NCBI GenBank assembly: GCA_937989795.1
Contig: CALKBB010000291.1
Location: 1 to 11,213, forward strand
From: an uncultured Collinsella sp.
GTDB taxonomy: Bacteria; Actinomycetota; Coriobacteriia; Coriobacteriales; Coriobacteriaceae
Direction of reading: 5' to 3'
DNA: 11,213 nucleotides
The notes beneath the pieces were generated by a model, which was not told the DNA's origin, did not search any database, and saw only the letters and a list, made by a program, of their open reading frames with translations. The position numbers and the translations under genes were made by a program. Of the stretch, positions 7,381-11,213 are shown piece by piece; position 1 is the stretch's first letter, and each line of letters opens with the position of its first letter.

Positions 7381-7442
7381 TTTGAAACCTAACGATTAAA
7401 ATGATTCACGACCATTTTAGGAGATGATTTGGCTTGATGCAA
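7374..7442. promoter_or_regulatory. Candidate bidirectional promoter with symmetric -10 boxes
   Basis: The gap between divergent starts is about 55 bases. It contains a perfect 7-base inverted repeat, TAAAATG (7397-7403) and CATTTTA (7413-7419), separated by nine bases. On the plus strand TAAAAT (7397-7402) has TTCTCA (7374-7379) 17 bases upstream. On the minus strand TAAAAT (7419-7414) has TTGCAT (7442-7437) 17 bases upstream. Predicted start points fall back to back near 7407-7409. Each -10 matches five of six consensus positions. The -35 boxes match four (plus) and three (minus). The inverted repeat could instead be an operator. Both readings are inference. Confidence 0.42.
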
Positions 7443-8678
7443 AAAACTATTGACGACCGTCAACTCAAAGTCGGAATGATATGGAATTCGTTCGGGTCTT
7501 TAGCTTATTTCGGATGTCAATGGCTTACCACCATTCTCGTAGTGCGGCTAGCGCACGACTACAGCGTAGCCGGTGATTTAGCATTGGCCATGTCAATTGC
7601 AAACATTTTTACCCCCTTCGCGCTCTTTCGCATGCGTACTTACCAAGTATCAGACGTTGTCGAAGCGTACTCGACCCGAGATTACATGGGATTTCGACTA
7701 ACTACGTGCGCAATAGCCTTATTTGTCTGCACATTATATTCAATTGCAACATGCCCACTTGAGTCACTGGCACCGATCTTCGTTTTCTTACTATTTAAAA
7801 CAACGGAGCAGATCATTGATGTACTTAACGGATTGGATCAGAAAGTAAATCGCCTCGACATTGCCGGGAAATCACTACTAGCGAGAGCAGCCACAACACT
7901 TGTATCGTTTTGTAGCATACTTTTTGTTACTCAAAACCTAATTGCAGCCCTTATAGGAGAGGTTATCGCGTCAGCACTTGTTGGAGTTATTTATGACGCT
8001 CCAAAAGCAGCACAATTTGATAGTATTCTCCCTATTTTTAATATTAAAAGATTTACTGAACTCACCAGGGAATGTGGATCTGTTGTTTTAGCTTCAGTCG
8101 CAGCAGGAGCTGTCATGACATTACCTAAACAACAGCTCGGATCCCTATTAGGCCAGGAGGCACTCGGGCTGTATTCATCTATAGCTTCGCCTCTTGCAAT
8201 AATCCAGCTTGGAGCTTCTTATTTATATGGTCCCCTTATGGGAAAATTCGCTGAATACTATCTGAAGAAAAATAAGAAAGGCTTCATGAAGGTTCTCAGA
8301 ATATCAATATTGGGAATAGTCGCTCTGGGCGTAATTAGCATTGTCGTCCTTTCCCCCAGTGCAGACTTTATCTTAAGGCTGCTATTCGGAGAAGAAGCGA
8401 GTGAACATGCCTACCTAGTAACCCCCATGATTGTATGTACAACAACGACAGCTTTTTTCCTTCTCTCCTCTGATTTACTTTTATCGATTAGAGAAACCAA
8501 AATTAATGCAATTACCGGCTTTGCCGCATTGGCTATAGCCTCCTGCGCCTCGACTCCATTAATTCACGAACTAGGGATGAATGCAGTAAATGTAACGGGC
8601 GTCGTGTCGTATGGAATTGCGTTTCTGGTCAATCTTCTAGCGGTTGCATCAATCACCTCGAAACTCGATAAGGAATAA
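7437..8678 (+). CDS. Wzx-type polysaccharide flippase (MOP superfamily)
   Basis: A 413-residue membrane protein with roughly 12 hydrophobic segments spread over its length and short charged loops. The first segment includes NSFGSLAYFGCQWLTTILVV, a layout typical of Wzx and related oligosaccharide flippases. LPKQQLGSLLGQEALGLYSS near residues 230-250 resembles the central segment of this family (...LGpeaLGlYs). The role would be moving lipid-linked oligosaccharide across the cytoplasmic membrane. The start is ambiguous: AGGAG at 7419-7423 is 13 bases from ATG 7437 but 10 from an in-frame TTG at 7434. It is divergent from the glycosyltransferase operon and is followed three bases later by the next gene. 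It is the only export gene in the window and is intact. Confidence 0.82.
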   Translation: MQKTIDDRQLKVGMIWNSFGSLAYFGCQWLTTILVVRLAHDYSVAGDLALAMSIANIFTPFALFRMRTYQVSDVVEAYSTRDYMGFRLTTCAIALFVCTLYSIATCPLESLAPIFVFLLFKTTEQIIDVLNGLDQKVNRLDIAGKSLLARAATTLVSFCSILFVTQNLIAALIGEVIASALVGVIYDAPKAAQFDSILPIFNIKRFTELTRECGSVVLASVAAGAVMTLPKQQLGSLLGQEALGLYSSIASPLAIIQLGASYLYGPLMGKFAEYYLKKNKKGFMKVLRISILGIVALGVISIVVLSPSADFILRLLFGEEASEHAYLVTPMIVCTTTTAFFLLSSDLLLSIRETKINAITGFAALAIASCASTPLIHELGMNAVNVTGVVSYGIAFLVNLLAVASITSKLDKE

Positions 8679-8681
8679 CAC

Positions 8682-9753
8682 ATGAGTACGAAACGAACTC
8701 TTGTATGGGGTCTGTCAAATAATAGAGCTGGAACCGAAAAAGTTATTGACACCTATTGCTCGGCAATGCCTCTTTGATTTCTTGTGCTATGAATACCCAG
8801 CCGTTTACACCCGGCTAATCGAAAATCCAAATAATAGAGTCTTCACAATACCCATTAAAATTAAAAACCCGATTAAAAATGCCATATCGATTAGACAGTT
8901 TTCTAGCCAACACAAAAACGAATATGAAACTCTCTGGATGAACATTAACGATATATCAAATCTGGACTTACTTAAATTAGCTGCCAATAGCTTAAACATC
9001 CCGCAGAGAATCATTCACATGCATAACGCCGGTGTACCGAACAACCCTGTCACAAAGGTTTTTTCCAGAATAAACAGGGGAACACTAGCTGAATACGCAA
9101 CTGACTATTGGGCCTGCTCCAAATCAGCCGGGGATTATCTATACGGGGAGAGCAAATATCAGGTAATCCCCAATCTAGTCGATGACAAGAGGGTTGCCTT
9201 CTCAGCAAAAAAAAGGATAGAAACACGGGCAAAATACGGAATCAAAGAAGACGAGCTACTCATTGGATCAATTGGTCGATTAGAAGAACAAAAAAATTAC
9301 TCTCAACTCCTTTTGATCTTCTCGGAACTTCTTAAATCTAAGAGTAGTAGCAAACTAATGATCGTAGGAAGCGGAAAACAGGAAGATCTTTTAAGGAGGA
9401 TGGTTAACGACCTTGAAATTACAGAAAAAGTAACTTTTCTAAAATCTACGAAAGATGTCCAGGCTTATTATTCTGCGTTTGATGTAATAGCTTATCCTTC
9501 TCTTTACGAAGGCTTGAGCCTAGCGATTCTCGAGGCTCAATACAATGGACTACCTTGCATTTTATCAAGTGGAATTAGCCAAGAGTGTAAAATATGCAGC
9601 TCCACAACGTTTATTGACGTAAAAGCCACTAACGACTGGGTATCAGCTATTTTATCGGCAGATAGAGAAACGAACTATCCTTTACCAGAATCGAACTATT
9701 TTAAATTAAGCAATATTAACAATATATTATCCACTTATTTCAATTGGGCATAG
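8682..9753 (+). pseudogene. Family 4 glycosyltransferase with a +1 frame change after codon 31
   Basis: AAGGA at 8670-8674 and ATG 8682, three bases after the flippase stop, start a frame reading MSTKRTLVWGLSNNRAGTEK, then VIDTYCSAMPL, ending at TGA 8775-8777. The rest of the enzyme continues one base further on: DFLCYEYPAVYTRL, HMHNAG, then GRLEEQKN and YEGLSLAILEAQYNGLP, the GT4 donor-binding region with its E-x7-E motif. Joined at the CTT-TGA, the product would be 356 residues, a normal GT4 length. The downstream frame has an in-frame ATG at 8701, but that start would scramble the N-terminus and lacks a ribosome site. The spacing between TYCSAM and FDFL looks a few residues shorter than I expect. 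That favours a small deletion over a purely programmed shift. The call could be a real mutation, a sequencing error or recoding. Confidence 0.75.
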
Positions 9754-9839
9754 CAAATGACGCGAAATTCAATGAGATATCGCCCTCTTTGACGCCAGCG
9801 ATATTGCGCTTAAGCACCATCCGCTCACATCCAGAGTAC

Positions 9840-10742
9840 TGTTATTCGGCACCGCCGATATTCCTATAGGCATCGTCCCCTGGTACGTTACTGCTGTCCA
9901 TGCAGCCGAGAGCAAGGAGGCACAGCATAGCAAGAAGGTTAAGGACCAAGGAGACCCTCAGGCTCCGTGCGTCCAGTCTGTCGCAGAACGCGATAGCCCG
10001 CGCGGCGAACATATCCAAGCACAGCGTCAGGGAAGTGCTCAACGCAGCGAAGGAATCATTGCCTGACATGGAACGACGCGGAGGGCATGACGGACTCCGA
10101 GGTCTACGGGAGGCTGTTCCCGAATAAAACCCCGGTCGTTCCCGTCTACCCCGATCCCGACTGGGACCGCGTGCACCGAGAGCTCGCGAACACGGACGTG
10201 ACGCTCAAGCTCCTGCACTCCGAGAACGCCAAGGCGGCCGCTGCCGCGGGCGAGCCCCCAATGTCCTATGACCGCTTCTACAAGCGCTACGGCGAGTTCG
10301 CCGTCCGGCGCAGCGTTGTCAGCCGAGTGGGACACAAGGCCGGGCGAAACATGGAGGCCGACTGGTCGGGGTCCACGATAGTGCTCGTGGACCCCGTGAC
10401 CGGCGAGGTGTCCAAGGTCCACCTGTTCGTGGTGTGCCCCCCCCAGCCGGTACAGCTACTTCGAGCCGATACTCGACATGAAGCAGGATATCTGGCTGCG
10501 CTGCCACGTGCACGCCCTTGAGTTCCTCGGCGGCTCCACGCCCGTGATCGTGCCCGCCAATCTTAAGACCGGCATCAGGCCGCATCCACGAAAGGGCGAG
10601 GTCGCGCTCAATCCCGCCTACGAGGAAATAGAGGGAGGGCTCGCGGCCCGAATGCTTCGAGGAGGTCGAAAGGCCGCTGCCGAGGGTCCCCTACGAGATC
10701 TGCGAGTAGTTCTACAACCGCAAGGTGCAGGCCAACTGCCAT
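9840..10742 (+). mobile_element. IS21-family relic (istA only, no istB)
   Basis: A GC-rich block with degenerate istA coding sequence in several frames. A likely left terminus begins TGTTATTCGGCACC at 9840, with the TG start expected of IS21-type elements. This is judged by eye only. No istB helper ATPase gene and no recognisable right terminus follow. The remnant stops abruptly near 10742. It separates the polysaccharide genes from the NlpC/P60 gene. Confidence 0.75.
9927..10742 (+). pseudogene. istA: istA transposase, multiply broken
   Basis: AAGGAGG (9914-9920) precedes ATA 9927, where an ATG would be expected, six bases on. The helix-turn-helix region follows (ETLRLRASSLSQNAIARAAN, then ISKHSVREVL). 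An extra base near 10068 shifts the frame to WNDAEGMTDSEVYGRLFP and on through MEADWSGSTIVLVDP, which holds the first catalytic Asp. A run of eight C (10437-10444) shifts it again to SRYSYFEPILDMKQDIWLR and GGSTPVIVPANLKTG. Here the expected second catalytic Asp (PDN) is Ala. Around 10628-10650 a large deletion joins to ECFEEVERPLPRVPYEICE, TAG at 10707-10709 where Trp is expected, then FYNRKVQANCH. The start codon, frame, catalytic residue and length are all lost. Confidence 0.88.
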
Positions 10743-10923
10743 CAATGAACGAATATAAAACGCCGCTTTGAACACCCCTGAGTCGGATGCTTTGAATGCT
10801 CTTCACAACAATTGCCAAGAATTATCTGACGTTTGAACAAGATTTACCTTATCCGCTTTACGGCCATTCAATCTTATGGCAGGTTTAAATAACCGGGATA
10901 GAAAACCTCATAGTCGAAGACGG
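10743..10923. other. Intergenic stretch between istA relic and NlpC/P60 gene
   Basis: No gene seen. A short direct repeat, GCTTTGAA, occurs twice between 10763 and 10798, and a 5-base inverted repeat (GCCAT/ATGGC) lies at 10862-10879. Neither is followed by a T-run on the minus strand, so I do not call a terminator for the hydrolase gene. Confidence 0.3.
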
Positions 10924-11213
10924 CTACACGAACGGTCTCAGCACACCCTTAATGGGATAACCGACATATACGCTATGAATGCGCACACCTATTCTAGGCG
11001 AAGCGGCCTCGATAATCTGGTCGTTACCAATATAAATTGCGATATGACCGTTATAGCAAATCAAATCTCCGCGTTGACGCTGCGAGAAGTCAAGATGCAT
11101 GAAGCGGGGATCGTTCCACATATCGTTAGCATAGTGGTCATGTCCCGGAGTGTAGTAATGATCCCACGGATTGTAGCGGCCGAGGTCCATGCCCGTGGCG
11201 TACAAGCACTGCA
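10924..11213 (-). CDS. NlpC/P60 family cell-wall hydrolase, C-terminal part (cut by window edge)
   Basis: The frame is open to the right edge of the window, so the 5' part lies outside. About 96 residues are visible. QCLYATGMDLGRYN at the edge resembles the helix just after the catalytic DCS motif of NlpC/P60 domains. The catalytic Cys itself should lie a few residues beyond the edge. RGDLICYNGHIAIYIGNDQ contains the catalytic His (codon near 11046-11044) and the strand-forming GHIAIYIG typical of the family. The frame ends IKGVLRPFV at TAG. Such enzymes cleave peptidoglycan stem peptides outside the cell. Its base composition is richer in GC than the neighbouring polysaccharide genes, consistent with it being part of the host backbone flanking the island (inference). 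Confidence 0.85.
   Translation of the reverse strand, partial: QCLYATGMDLGRYNPWDHYYTPGHDHYANDMWNDPRFMHLDFSQRQRGDLICYNGHIAIYIGNDQIIEAASPRIGVRIHSVYVGYPIKGVLRPFV

Noticed and set aside
9754..9839. Inverted repeat ATATCGC/GCGATAT and a minus-strand peptide frame after the last glycosyltransferase
   Set aside because: A seven-base stem with a long loop and no T-run is not a terminator. The peptide (SGCERMVLKRNIAGVKEG...) matches nothing I recognise.
10039..10585. Two minus-strand open frames opposite the istA relic
   Set aside because: Antisense of recognisable istA sequence. Arg/Gly/His-rich translations without family motifs are typical of GC-rich shadows.
1..11213. CRISPR array, tRNA, riboswitch, toxin-antitoxin or defence genes
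   Set aside because: I looked on both strands and saw no regularly spaced repeats, cloverleaf-like sequence or recognisable defence or toxin-antitoxin proteins.

Overview
The window is a piece of a surface-polysaccharide (capsule, exopolysaccharide or wall-glycan) locus, cut in three places by decayed insertion sequences. The genes of the locus are visibly AT-rich. The transposase remnants and the NlpC/P60 gene at the right edge are more GC-rich. The IS256-type and IS21-type remnants resemble elements common in gut Coriobacteriia (Collinsella/Olsenella-like Actinobacteria). With the NlpC/P60 protein this makes a coriobacterial host my best guess, but no marker gene in the window proves it.

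Layout. 34-2599, minus strand: a WsaF-like GT4 glycosyltransferase preceded by a DUF2142 (probable GT-C-like) membrane protein. 2699-3240: 5'-truncated IS256-type transposase remnant. 3356-4377, minus strand: a DPM1-like GT2 and a DUF2304 membrane protein with overlapping ends. 4610-5172: a second IS256-type relic with both ends but most of the transposase deleted in frame. 5182-7380, minus strand: a GT2 and a GT4 glycosyltransferase. 7381-7436: a very short divergent intergenic region with a perfect inverted repeat whose arms look like back-to-back -10 boxes. 7437-9753, plus strand: a Wzx-type flippase followed by a GT4 glycosyltransferase whose first 31 codons are in a different frame from the rest. 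9840-10742: a wrecked IS21-family istA. 10924 to the right edge, minus strand: the C-terminal part of an NlpC/P60 cell-wall hydrolase.

How the genes fit together: cytoplasmic GT2 and GT4 enzymes would build a lipid-linked oligosaccharide. The GT2/DUF2304 pair resembles modules that make or use polyprenyl-phosphate sugars. The DUF2142 protein could act at the outer membrane face using such a donor, and the flippase would export the lipid-linked unit. No initiating phosphoglycosyltransferase, clear Wzy polymerase or nucleotide-sugar synthesis gene lies in the window, so the locus continues outside it or has been eroded.

I found no CRISPR array, tRNA, rRNA, riboswitch or defence system. The best leads are the possible bidirectional promoter, the CTT-TGA frame change in the last glycosyltransferase, and the way transposon decay has reshaped the operon.
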